DNA of 64,000 nucleotides from Rallus limicola (taxonomy: Eukaryota > Chordata > Aves > Gruiformes > Rallidae). How positions within the stretch are numbered: the stretch's first letter is position 1; the number at the start of each line of letters is the position of its first letter. Below, one piece after another: positions 1 through 11,900 of this stretch. The position numbers and the translations under genes were made by a program. The stretch lies in NCBI GenBank assembly GCA_022605955.1, contig JAKCOZ010000008.1:22383083-22447082 (forward strand), given 5' to 3'. The notes below the pieces were generated by a model, which worked only from the letters and a program-made list of their open reading frames with translations, did no database searches and was not told the origin of the DNA.

Positions 1-2789
1 TACTGTATGAGCATTTTCATGCCTGACCTATTAGGGGTCCCTGATGCCCCTGCGATCTTATTCAGGAAAGCAACTTTTAACTGTTTCTTCCTATCCTGTC
101 TTTGAAAAGAAAATTCACTCTTGTTCAGAAAGTAATGTCATTGTGATTTGAGAAGTGGCAGAGAAACAAAGTCAGATAGACTGTGGCTCATCTTCTCAGA
201 TTATGAATTTCGAGATTTTGGCTACAAGATAAAAGTTTCTCCAAGAATTTATTTTCTATAGTAGGAAAACTTTTAGGAAAGGGAGGGGAGGCAACATATT
301 TTCTTTTATACCTTTGTATTCAGGGTTCTGGTTAGCCAATTGCCACCTGGTAAGGATTGATCTTCTGGGGGAAGCTGGAAAGGCAAAATCATTGATGGGA
401 AAATACAGAAATGGCAGCAAGCACATTGGCAAAAGAGACTTTTAGCTTGTAAATGGGAAGCTGTAATGTTTTGTTAAGTGAGAAATGTTTCTTTCAGGGC
501 AGAGTAGGTCAGCTGGGTGAGAAGGTAGTCCTGGTGGTGGAATTGATACTTGGTTAAAAGGAATAAGCTTCAAAGGAAAACAACTTGTTGAGATTTGAAA
601 CTGGCAGTTGGTGTTGAGTCATCTTGGGGTCCCTCTGACCCCAGTGTGAGCATAACACATGCATCCCTCTGGGAAGTAATTATGTCTCTTCTGTGTTTGA
701 AGTCTGTGTTTCTTGGTTTTAATCTGTTTCTGGAAAACAAGCTTTCTTTGGAAGCTGTTTGCACAAACCAGAAGGGTAGGAAGGGCAGGAAATGGAACTA
801 TAGAGTACTTGGAGGATGAGGCTAGATGTGATGTGTTGGTGTGCCCCTTGTATTGGAAGGTTAACTCTGTAGCCATTTAAATTCTGTGTCTTCCATTGTA
901 CTGATTGTTGATCTATAAAACCCATCTTCTTTTTCCCCTGTTCCAGCCAGCTAAATGCAAGTTGTCTTCCCAAGCTAGCTTGCACGTGACAACTCTGCTT
1001 TTCTGTGCATCTAGCTTCTAGTAACTCTGACCAGGTCATAGTTGCTACTTGGTTTAATGTTCTTGGGCAACACAAACATGAGCAAAAATAACCTATTCTC
1101 TGACAGAAAAAACCCTCACAAGGCTCTATAGCTCTGCTGAACTGTGACCTGTATTTGTACGGGTGTGCAACCATGTTCTGGCAAGTTAGATATAGATAGT
1201 GGGCAACTAAGCCCGCTTCTCCTGGTCGCTGCTGTGACTCGTCTTGTAGCCTGCATATAACACCTGGGGGCGGTTTGTAGCATCCAATTCAGTGATGTGA
1301 GAAAAAATTTGGTAGGTATTTTCTTTAGTAGCTGCACACTCTGTCCCTTGCCCAGTCACCAGAAATACTGCTGTGTGACAAAGCTTGCAATTAACAATTA
1401 GAGTGGCTTCTGTCTCTAATTAATGGGATAATGGTTGCATTTCCTTGTGAAATGTGAGTTGAGGATTAATGGGGTAGGAGGCCTCAAACCAGGTCAGGCT
1501 GCGAGGCTAACCCTCAGACACTCTTGGGACGCTTCAAGAGCTCCATGCAGTTATGCTGCATCTGCCAGTTTCAGGAATAGGAGCAGTTTCAAAAGTAATC
1601 TTTGATATGCTTTTTAATTTCCATTTCTGGTGATGCAACGACTGCTGTTAGATCTGGAAAGCAGTTGGTTGCCCTAAATGTAACAGCAAAGGTGGCAGCT
1701 TGGGTTCATAGCTCTTACCCTTTCCATACCAGCTGCTGCGGGGCCATCTGCCTGGAGAAGAGAAAATGTGCTATAAATTTAAGTAAAATTTTGTGAGCTA
1801 CACTAGGAAGAGGAGAAAGAGTGGCAGATTATTCACCTTGAAAATTTACAAATTTCAATTAATAATTGTCTGTCTTTTTTTCATAGTATTTTGGCCAAAT
1901 CAATGTAACGTGAACCTATGAACAGTAAGTTCAGGTTGAGGAGGTAGTAAAACAGGCATTTTATAATCACATGGTCTTTCCTAAAGCCATGTTATTTTTC
2001 TTCAGAACCCTAAGGTTTTAGGTTTCCCACTTGAAATGCCTGGCCCAGTTCACCAGGGGCTGTGTAACTGATCCCTGCTCATATTTCTCCTGACATTTCT
2101 GCGCCTTCTCTCTTGCTTCGTTTTTCTTCTAATGGTACCACCTTTGCAGATCCAGATATATACTTGTCCTCTATGATGTGCACACTTCCTACTAGTTGAA
2201 ATGTTACTCAAGCCATTGATGCATCGCACGAGGGCTGTGCACAGGGCTGGGGAAGGATTGTTGCCTTCACCTCTGATACCTGCAGACTGTCCGGTCCAGC
2301 CCTGTGCTGGCCTGTGGCTGCTAGCTCGTGCTGTGAATAATGCCCCTGTCACCTTATGCTATTTCTGGTATAATTGTTTCTGTTATGTTCATTATTACAC
2401 TTCCCCCTCAATCTAATTTAGAATTTTGAGAGATTTCTTCAGTATTTGTGAGCTTTTGTGCTTTAATATTAACTTGGTGAGCATGTTAACTCCATCATTT
2501 TGCATAAAGCTATCAAATACTGTCAGTCATAAACCTCCCCTGTATCTCTTTACTATTCTACATACTATTTGAGGTAAGTTATGAAGAATTCTTTTGTAAA
2601 GTTTAACTGTATTTGCTTCAGCATTTTCTTAATATTCATCATTCTTCTTCCCTTGTGTTATTTGTAGTAAGTCAGTAAAAATCATGTCAAAGATGCAGTA
2701 AAGAAAAATACTTTGTAAATAATAAGTGGAGATGAACAATAAGGACTTGCTAAACATGGTGATGTTCCTTTGAGGGCAACAGAAGTGTA

Positions 2790-2863
2790 CTAATTTACAT
2801 CAGTTGGAGTGGTTTTAAGTACAGTAAACCAGAACTGTTTAAGCTGGGATTGATGTAAATTAG
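2790..2863. repeat. Imperfect palindrome with 13-bp perfect outer arms
   Basis: ctaatttacatca (2790-2802) is exactly complementary to tgatgtaaattag (2851-2863). Further inward the arms pair again with gaps (ttaagtacagt against actgtttaa). Such 'tttaca...tgtaaa' palindromes resemble old non-autonomous or amniote-wide palindromic repeats. I cannot assign a family. Confidence 0.6.
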
Positions 2864-3359
2864 GTGAACAGTGTGCTCTAGAAAAGGGGCCGTATCTCAG
2901 AACAAAGAAATTTTATTTCTTGATGCCACTACATGTGTTCAGTGGTAAGCTCTCCATCTTTTTTTTTTTTTTGTCCTCCTGCTTCATCTGGTTGTGGACA
3001 TTGTGCTCAGTGCTGAAAAATGCAGAATATGCTTGCCGAGGACATGGCAGCTTTATTCATTTCATACTTCAACATCTCTGGCAACATTCCTGCCTTGAAA
3101 GCTGATGGAAACAAACTGCTCTTTAGGCTGCAGATATCCTGAGGAACGTGTAGTTCTGCTTTCTTGGCTGGTTCTTGGGTAGTTTACCATAAAAAGTGTG
3201 TCATAGCTGTGTGATTTAACACTAAAAAAACCCCCAGCATCAGATAAATTGGTTTATAGATGAAATATAGTTTCTTATAAAGAAATGTAATGGGTGCAAA
3301 CTAATTTGAAACTGTATTTTTTTAAAGACAAGCGCACTGTGGGTGTATTCATTGCTCCT

Positions 3360-3660
3360 CTGGGTGTCCAGCGCCCAGACTGGCTTTCTCAGCTCTCACC
3401 CTCTTTACCATTCTACGACTCCTCCTGTGCGCTGATACGCACCTCTGAACTGCGGTCCTGTGCCCAGGCTCATCCATCCTCTCTGGGGACGGAGGCACGT
3501 CCCCTTGCCCAGGCTGCCGCATTGCCACTCCCCTCCAGCTGCCCCACCTGCATCCTGGCTGAGTCTTTCATGCTTCTCCTGAGGGTCCTTTGCCATCTCA
3601 GGAGATCCTTGGTGGGGCCTATCAGGGGCACGGGAGCAGAAAAGGGGAAAAAACCTAAAC
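3360..3660. other. Local GC-rich block (about 60% GC)
   Basis: By counting, the five 60-base lines from 3361 run at about 55-70% GC and hold about nine CpGs, in a neighbourhood near 35-40% GC. CpG is still below expectation, so this is not a classic CpG island. No splice-bounded coding exon or known repeat was recognised. An open frame crosses it on + (3294-3701), which is expected when TA-rich stops are scarce. Confidence 0.5.
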
Positions 3661-5855
3661 CTTGGAGAAAAAAATGTCTAGGCATTTGTTCACAGTGTTA
3701 AGCATACCAAGGAATATCAGTTATTTTCCTAACAGGTCTTATGTCTAACTGCCATGTAAGGTGCCATTTCTTAATGGCAGCAAGTGAAATATTTTTGCAA
3801 TTTATGTTGGTGATTCTGTCAAGGTGGCCTATACATTTCAACTGTGCTGAAGCAGATTTAAACATACTGGTGCAACTTCCAAATGTGAGCTGCTCATTTA
3901 GAAAGATGAGTCTGAACAGAAAGAAATGTATATGTGGATTGTAAGATGCAGAAAGTAAACCTCTCTGAAGTTTTTCTTTTCTTTAAACCATCTTGGTATG
4001 CTGCAAAAATGACTTTCAATTTTTTATGCTTCCACGGATTGCAGCACAGAAAATCGATACTTTTTCAACTAATGTCAGTTTTTTCCATTAAAGGATAAAT
4101 GAGGAAGCATGAGGCTTCTGGGCTTCTCTGACTTCTGTGCGCTTCCCAGACAGCTAATCTTTATTTATTTTTACATTTTGTATAATGCTTACTTAGTGCT
4201 TGTCATTTTATTCTCATTGCCAATTGTTGCTTGTGTTTACAAGTAACATACTCAAATAATGATGGACTCATGGTTCATTTTTAAAGCCTTTGTTCAAGTA
4301 CTTCAGATTCAGATGGAGAATGTTTTGTTTGAGGAAATTAAACTTTGTAAGAAACTGAAAACAATCCCTATATTGGGTTAGTTTTCTGCCCTTTCAGTAA
4401 AGTGATGGCTTGTGTTGTCTCTGTAGTCACTGACATTTGTCAGTGTTTAACTATTGGTACTGTGGAGGGTTTGCTCTTTAGTTTATTTTTTTATAAATAG
4501 AAATGTTAGGTTTATATATCCCTGAACAAAGGTTTCCTATTGATATGTTGGCAGCAAGCCAAATCTATTTAATTTTTTTTTTTTTTTAATTTTGTTTGTT
4601 GCTTTAATGATCTTCCTGGTATGTGTATTCCCACCTTTTGGAAGTGCTGTGATTTGAATTAGAGAACATATTTATTTATTGCCTGGAGCAAATATGCAGT
4701 TTGCATTTCTGTTTCCATAGGTTTCTCAAGAGGAGTGAAAGATTGACAGCATCAAAGGCAACACAACACGTCAGAAATGAAGGGTAGCCAATGTTGAGGT
4801 TTAGGTTTTGCTCGTTGTTTCTGTTTTGCTAATAGGAACACGCACCCTATGAGCAGAATGCAGGAGGCAGCAGCATTTGCTCTGCCAGATGAGAAGTAGA
4901 GAAATGCAGTACTTTAGGTAAGTGATGCTCTGTTCTAGGAGGAGAGGGTATTAGAATTTTGCTAAATCTTCACCCCCAATCTTTGCTTTTACTGTTGCTG
5001 CAAAGTTTGCCTGAACACAAGAGCAACCTCATTTGTTTGCAGCAGCTGCCGGGGTCTGTGCGGTGTGAAGTTTCTTTTGGTGATCTACGTGAGACCTACA
5101 TCAATAAAAACTGGGAATGCCTGTCTCAGAAAAAGGGCATGAGGAGAGTGTGGCTTAGCAAACAGGCTCTGTTGTTCAGAGCGCAGGGTCAGAAACTTTA
5201 GGCAGAGTCAGAATGCTTTCCCCTTTGGGTTATACCCAATTTCAGGGTGCAAGGGACAGTTCTGGGGAAGCTTATGAACACAGGCACTTGTCCATCCCCA
5301 TTGCAGGCATCAGCCAGTTCCAGCAAAGGTTCTAGGTGTTGCTTGTATCTACAAAACTTTGTAGACACATGCTTTGGTTGGAAACCTTGCGGTGAGCTGA
5401 GCAATATATTTCAGTATTTTTTGTGGTAATTAACATTTTGCACACTTCAGTACATTTAGTACCATGTTTCAGCTCTTTTTGCACACAAAACTGTAATTTC
5501 CTATCTTTGTTATTAAACTATCCAGCTAGAAGAGGCAGTCGGTGTTCAAGAAATGTGTAACAGAGAAAGTAAATGGCAGAATGTTAAAATTAAGCAAACC
5601 ATTTCCAGTGCTATTGCTAGATTTAGAAGAGAATATGACATTTTACAAATGGTTTCAAAGAATAATGCATAAATATTGGAGAGGAATGGATGGTAAACTT
5701 CAGACTTGTAGCAGTTCCTCATCACTGTCGCCTGTGACCCTGCTGAGAGAGTGATGGGAGCGGTGGAGGACTGGGGGCCAGTCAATGCCCTGCACAGCCC
5801 TTGGGAGAGGTTTAAAAGAAAGAAAGAAAAAAGAGTGAAGGAAAGGAAGAAAATT

Positions 5856-5900
5856 TCACAGAATCACAGAATGTTAGAGGTTGGAAGGCACCTCTTACAA
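5856..5900 (-). mobile_element. CR1 LINE 3'-end fragment, 44 bp
   Basis: ttcacagaatcacagaatg followed by ttagaggttggaaggcacct is the reverse complement of the CR1 3' tail, including the terminal 8-bp repeat motif. The copy is extremely 5'-truncated. A purine-rich GAAA tract lies immediately to its left. Confidence 0.85.
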
Positions 5901-8900
5901 ATGTGTAGGCAAAGTTCTGTTTGGTAGAATAAATGCAATTTTCCTGCTTCAGGGTGCTTGGTGCTTCCTAGAAGCGAGAGAAAATAAGGATGGATGCAAG
6001 ATTTTCTTTCCAGAACACTACAATATCCAACTGAATATCTAAAGTACTTCCTCTCCCCCCGCCCTTGCTAATCTGCCTTTTAGAATTTTTATAGTCAGGA
6101 AGCTGTCCCCAAACACTTATTTGTTAGGTGTCACTATGTAGCATTAATACAATTAACCTTACAAGTCCTTTTTTCTTCCTTAGTGTATTTTCTTGGTAGT
6201 CTTTCAAGAATTATTTTACTGCTATTTTCTGATGCTGATTAATTTTGGAGCATACAGCAGGGGAGTTCCTCTTCTGGGTAAATGGCTGTGGGCATCTTGG
6301 CTGAGGCTGCTGACACATACTTGGCTACACGCTGACTTAACAGCTACTGTCAAGGTCTAAAGAATGTTGCAAAAATACAGTGTGTTACTTAAGAAAATTA
6401 CTGTTGCCCTTATAGTCAGAACGATCTGTCCTACAAAGGAAGAAAAAAATCTGTAACAGAACTTTAAAGCTGATACTGAGATATTTTATGATGTAGGGGT
6501 ATGAAATTGTTCTGAAGAGCCTTTAAAAAAAAAGTGGCCAAGTATCTTTGCTCATTGAGTGGAAGTATACACAGAAATGACAAGTTTCAGTTGAAAAACA
6601 CTGACTGGGTCTCACTGTTGAGTAGAATTTGGATGCTTCTCTGTAATTCCATCCTTTGGTATAACTTTCTGGAGGTATATTTATTTGTAAAAATGACAGT
6701 ATTATGACTAGTAACATATAATTTTTTTTTGAGATAATGTTTATGTATAAATAAAGAGATCACAGTACTTTTTCACTGTCTGGATGATAGATGACTCCAA
6801 GTCAGTGCCATCCAGAAGGTTTTATTCTAGTGAATTTACAAATACTGAGTTGCCCTGCACATTACCTGAGCTTATAATTTGTGAATAGTAACAAGGAACA
6901 GAGGGAGAAATTTTATCTGTATTCCTATTTTTGCCATATCTCTTCCGGTTTTTAATATAGCAGCATTGTATCATTTGTATTTTTGGCGTTACTTTTGTAT
7001 GCAATATACTTTTCAGGACTATTCTTATGCCTAGAGGTTGCTGTCAGATAATGTTAGGAGATTTCTCAGTAACTATGAAATCAGTAGACAATGGTGAGAG
7101 ATGATTAAAAAGGAGGTGCTGAATGTCAAATTGTGGTTTGTACAGCATTAGAAGTTCAGAAAAACCTGATGAATTGAGTTGTAATTTCTGACACAAACTG
7201 TTTAGGTCTTCATGGCCAGAAACACATGAAGTAAACCCCTCTCACCTTTTCAGCTTGAGCAGTGGTACATAACTGTTCTGTTTCATTCCCTGAAGAGGGA
7301 AGAGAATGATTGTATTTTGGTTAATGCTTTTATTCATACACTGTCCTTAGAATTCTGTCCATGTTTTGTTCCATCTTACTCTGGAAAATCCAAATTTATC
7401 AGCATCTCACATGAGGATAAGAAGCTGTCAGAGTGGGGACAGTGCTCCCTGATTTGTCCAAGTCAGTGAGCGGAGAGTGGACGAATCCTTAAGGAACCCT
7501 ATTTGATTAGAATCTGTGATAGCCAGCACATCTTGTCTCTGGCCAAGAACAAGGATAAAAATCTTATGACGGTTGTTAACAGCAGGGTGGAGGTGTGGAT
7601 AGGATCCTGGCAGCTGGGGTTGAAGATACAAGAATGAACTCTGATGTCCTCATGAAAGAAAATGTTTAGTGTCCTGACTTGACTGTGAGTATATACCTAA
7701 TGGTAGTAAATGCCTCCTCTTCAGGTTGAAAATCAGACCTTATCAAATTGCAGGTGAATGTTGTGTTTCTTCCTCCTGAGAAATTATGACAAAGGTAATT
7801 GAAACAATCAGATTTATGTTCAGCTGCTTACTGCTTGGAGGTCTTTTTGTTGTCTTTAGCCCAGTGTTAATTTAGGTTACCCTTACCTAAGTAAGAGGGG
7901 CCATGTCTGCTTGCTCTCTTGACTGTACATCATTGCGGGATGTCCAGAGAACACTGTACATTTTGGTGTCAGTGTACTGTATGAATTTTCAGTTTATAGT
8001 GTCCGATATGAAAACAATATGGCTGGTTATTATTTAATGGTTTATGCTTTTCATTATTTATTTATTTAATATAGACTTGTATCTTCCTACTTTTAAGTAT
8101 AGTACCAAGTCCTTAAAGATTGTTTTATTGAAGATCAGTGTGGATACACGAGTGCAGCAAGAGTCTGTGAATCTGTAGTGTCTCTGCCCTGCCATTTGAA
8201 ATGCTCAAGCAGTGCTGTTCTGGAATCCTGCTAAAACAGATGAAGGGCTACTTGTACTGTAAACTCCCAAGACCTGCATGTAAATATCTGTATGATCAAA
8301 AGTGTCTTATAAAAATTAGCTGAAAATTGAAACTAGAATGCAATTCCAAAAAAACCTACCAAAAAAACCCACGAGCAGTTGTTTTGTTCTTCCTTCATAA
8401 CACCAAATAGTGCAAGGAATGTTTTTACTAATCATTTGCTCACATAGCTCCACAGAAAATTAACACACTCTCAACAGTAGTAGTTGTAAGGACAAGTCTT
8501 TAATTTTCCTGTTATTTATCTCCTGAATACGGTCCACACTGCCACTTGCTCTATTAACATTGCAGCAGAATGCACAACAACTTACAATAGAGGAATACAG
8601 CTCCTGTTGTCTCTTCCTCCAGGTTTGAATAAGCATAATCATGGCTATTTATATTATGTATGTTAAAATGGCATTATGAAATAGAAAAAGCCTCTGAGTA
8701 CATTTTTATGAAAGTTGAAAGCCCCTGAGTGATAATGGCAGGATATCACTGACCTTCTTGGTGTATTAAGTGCTCGTCGTGGTAGTGTTTCAGGATGCAG
8801 AACAGCTAGACACTCAGTTATCCGTGACCTTAGTGTCTCAGACATTCTTGTTGTTCAATTGTTCTTAGGGTAAAATCTATTTTCTTATGTTAAAGAACTG

Positions 8901-11900
8901 GAATGCTTTTCTTGGACAGGGAAATGTCTGAAAATGTAACACATTTGTAACAAAGAACTACCTGTTCTGGAAGTAATAGAGGCCAAGAAGGTATTTTGTC
9001 CAAAAGTAGTTGCAAGTGCTTGCAAATCCACTTAAACAAACACTGTAAGGGTGGCTAAATAAGTCCCCCAGAAATTGCTGAAATGCTCTCTTGCTCTGTT
9101 TAGTAGGAGTTGTTCTCAGGCTTTGGGAACTGGGATGATCCGTAGGGGAAAAAAAGGGTTATAGTTACGACAGCATCCTTAGAAAAGTACTGCTAATGGC
9201 TTTGAAAGTATTTCGTTCCCTTTTTTGCTTTCCCTCACATAAAAGATGAGCACAGGATGGCTGTGACATGTTAGGTCTGCTGTGCCTAGGCAGCACTGTG
9301 TCCTGCTTCTAGTAGTAACTTAGGCCAGGGAGTTAATGCAACACACTGCTGTTGGACTGGGAGGCATCTCAAATGGCTTGAGATACATCTTTCCCTCCCT
9401 TGTTGGTCCAGTCACTTCCTAGACCTTAAATTTGGTATGTTTATGTGCTTATTATAGTATGCTACAGTGTGTGTAGGTTGGAAGAAACTCAGGGAAGATA
9501 GACATTACATCCAGAAATGTGGGCTGGTTGGTGTAGGCCGGAGAAACCTTTATGTGTTACAGGGTAGAGACTGAAGTGAAAACAGAGTAAACACAATTAA
9601 AAAAAAAAAGCTTATTTTCGGTCTTTCTGGTAGGGTCTTAAAGGATTTGCTGTAAATTTCTTTGTGGCACCTGTCACACGGCTCTCCTGGGGCGATGGAA
9701 AGTGGAGAGGGCTGGGTGGATCGAGAGGACCAGGCAGGGAGCAGAGAGGCTGTATTTGGACCCATGCAAGGGGAGTTTTCATCCTTTTAGAAGTGCAGTT
9801 TATTGCCTCATTATACTCTGAAAAAAAGTTGCAGTTTTCTACCTTTGTCAGTGAATTTGGTTTACATTTAGCAAATATTTTCCATAAAAGGAAAAAGAGA
9901 GGAAAATTTGAAAAGCTGAGATTTCATTTGAATATGTTTGCAATGAAGTGATCATTGTGGTGTGTTCTGAGATGGACTTTTCCCCCAGGTTACTTGAAAT
10001 TTATCCTTTCTTCCTACTTCTGGTCTCTGAAACAAACAAACAAATAAATAAATAAAATCCACTGATGATACAGCCAAAGTAGGTTCTTTTTGCAGTTAAG
10101 GACTTGAGGTTTATGAAACATGTCAATAAACATGTCCACGGGAAAACGTGGCTGTTCCAAAAATATAAGTCAGACTTTTATAGTTAAGAAAAGCCATCCC
10201 AGCATATGGTGTATTTCTTTTAAACTGCGAAATATTCATATACTGAAATCAACCTTCTGGAGCAACTTTGAGGCAATAGCTCCTGCTCTTAAAGCTTCTG
10301 CCTTTACTCATTTCAGTGGAGATTTGCTTTCTAAAAATTTTTCTTCCCAGTCTCTAAAAGATGTTAATAGTGCCCTGAGGCCAAACTGTGGCTGACAATC
10401 TATTTCTTGTAGGATGCTGTTATATATAAATAGCTTTTAAAAAATATTTTTAATTTTTCAAGCCAAGAGAAACATTCAGATCTGCTTTCAGCAGGAGCTT
10501 AGAATAACATTAATGTCTCTGGCATAGTAGTTGTAGTCTTGTATGATGACTCTTGTACACATTATCTTACATGACTAAGACTAGTTGTGGAATAGCTTGG
10601 GTTTTATATGTGATAGTCATTATTGCACACAAGGCTGCCTCATCTATTTTTTGTTTTCAGTGCCTTGCTTGCTATAGCAGTAACCTGTGTTTGCCGCCAC
10701 CGTGCTAGTGTGACCTTCACACAGACCAGCATAAAACCCATCTTGTTTGCTCAGCATCCCAAAAGGCAATTAGGAATGGTTGCCCGAGCAACATAACATC
10801 CTTGTCAAATGCCGCAGGGATTGCTGTGATGCCAGTTGGCCTGTTCCGTCAGAAGTGGCATGCTTCCATGCACAAACAGTGGAGTAACAGAGGAATGTTG
10901 TTGGTTCCCATTTGCTTTTAATCTTTGCTGGGACTCTTTTCTGCTGAAGTGGTAGAAAATAAGCAGAGACACAGAGTAAACAGTGGAGTAGGGGAAAAAA
11001 TGGAAGAGCAACAACAACAGGGAAAGGAATCCTGTGGGAAAGAGAGGTGGGGATGTTCTGCATTTTGGATGCAGAAACAAAGCACTGGAAAAAATCAAAT
11101 GGAGAAGAGTGTCAATGTGGAAGTAGCATTGAAACAAAATAAAGCCATTTAGAAAAGGAAAGAGGGGGAGAACATGGGAAATGTGGATGGAGTGGCATAA
11201 AGGGATAAAAACGGAAAACATCTTTTATTGAAGCATCTAGTAACATGTTAAAAATGTATTTCCTCGTGAGAAGCACAGTTTTTGTCTTTGCTGAAAAACG
11301 TGTATTTCAGTATTTGCTTGTTTGTCTTCTTTTGTTTGTTTAGGTTAAAAAGAATGAACAGACTTATTGATGCTTTGATACTCGGGTTTGTTTCTCTAAT
11401 ACAAAACCTGCCAAAGATCCCTTTTGGATGCAGGCAGATTATCGGTCTTGTGTGGTTAAGGCACACTTGTATTTTGCAGCCAACAGCACACAAGGGAGCA
11501 ATATGGCTAGTATCACATCTGTTTGCCTTTTTTTTTAATCTCAGCTTGAATGAAGAGCTACCTATTCACAGCTAGCATAACTGCGGGAAGGCCTTGGCAC
11601 CGATCCAGACAAAGGGCTCTCGCTCGTGTCTCTACGTCCATGGTGGCATGCTGTAGCTACTTTCCTGCTGTTAACTCATCTAATTTTCCTCATTTTATAC
11701 ACATATACTCTATGAATTCTAGGATAGCTTATGTAGTGTAGGAAGTATTCGAGCATTTATAATAAATTCTGAGTAATTCAGAGGTTGAGATCTTGACTGT
11801 TTTCTTTAGCCAGTAAAGAATTATGAAACATGAAAGTCTTTTGAAATAAAAGCCAAGCCATGAGAAAATAACAACAACAAACTAAATAGGAAGTAACATA

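Larger units (their letters stand above)
1..5855. other. Non-coding stretch, no gene recognised
   Basis: AT-rich DNA with T/A homopolymers (for example T runs near 2960 and 4568). It holds an imperfect palindrome (2790-2863), a GC-richer block (about 3360-3660) and a short purine-rich GAAA tract (about 5817-5854) just before a CR1 tail. Open frames up to 151 codons occur (719-1174 minus, 3294-3701 plus), but none resembles a known family. Probably upstream of, or in 5'-UTR introns of, OSBPL6. Confidence 0.6.

Noticed and set aside
719..1174. 151-codon minus-strand frame
   Set aside because: No family resemblance, no splice support and ordinary composition; treated as chance.
3294..3701. 135-codon + strand frame
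   Set aside because: It follows from the GC-rich block having few stops. No recognisable domain.
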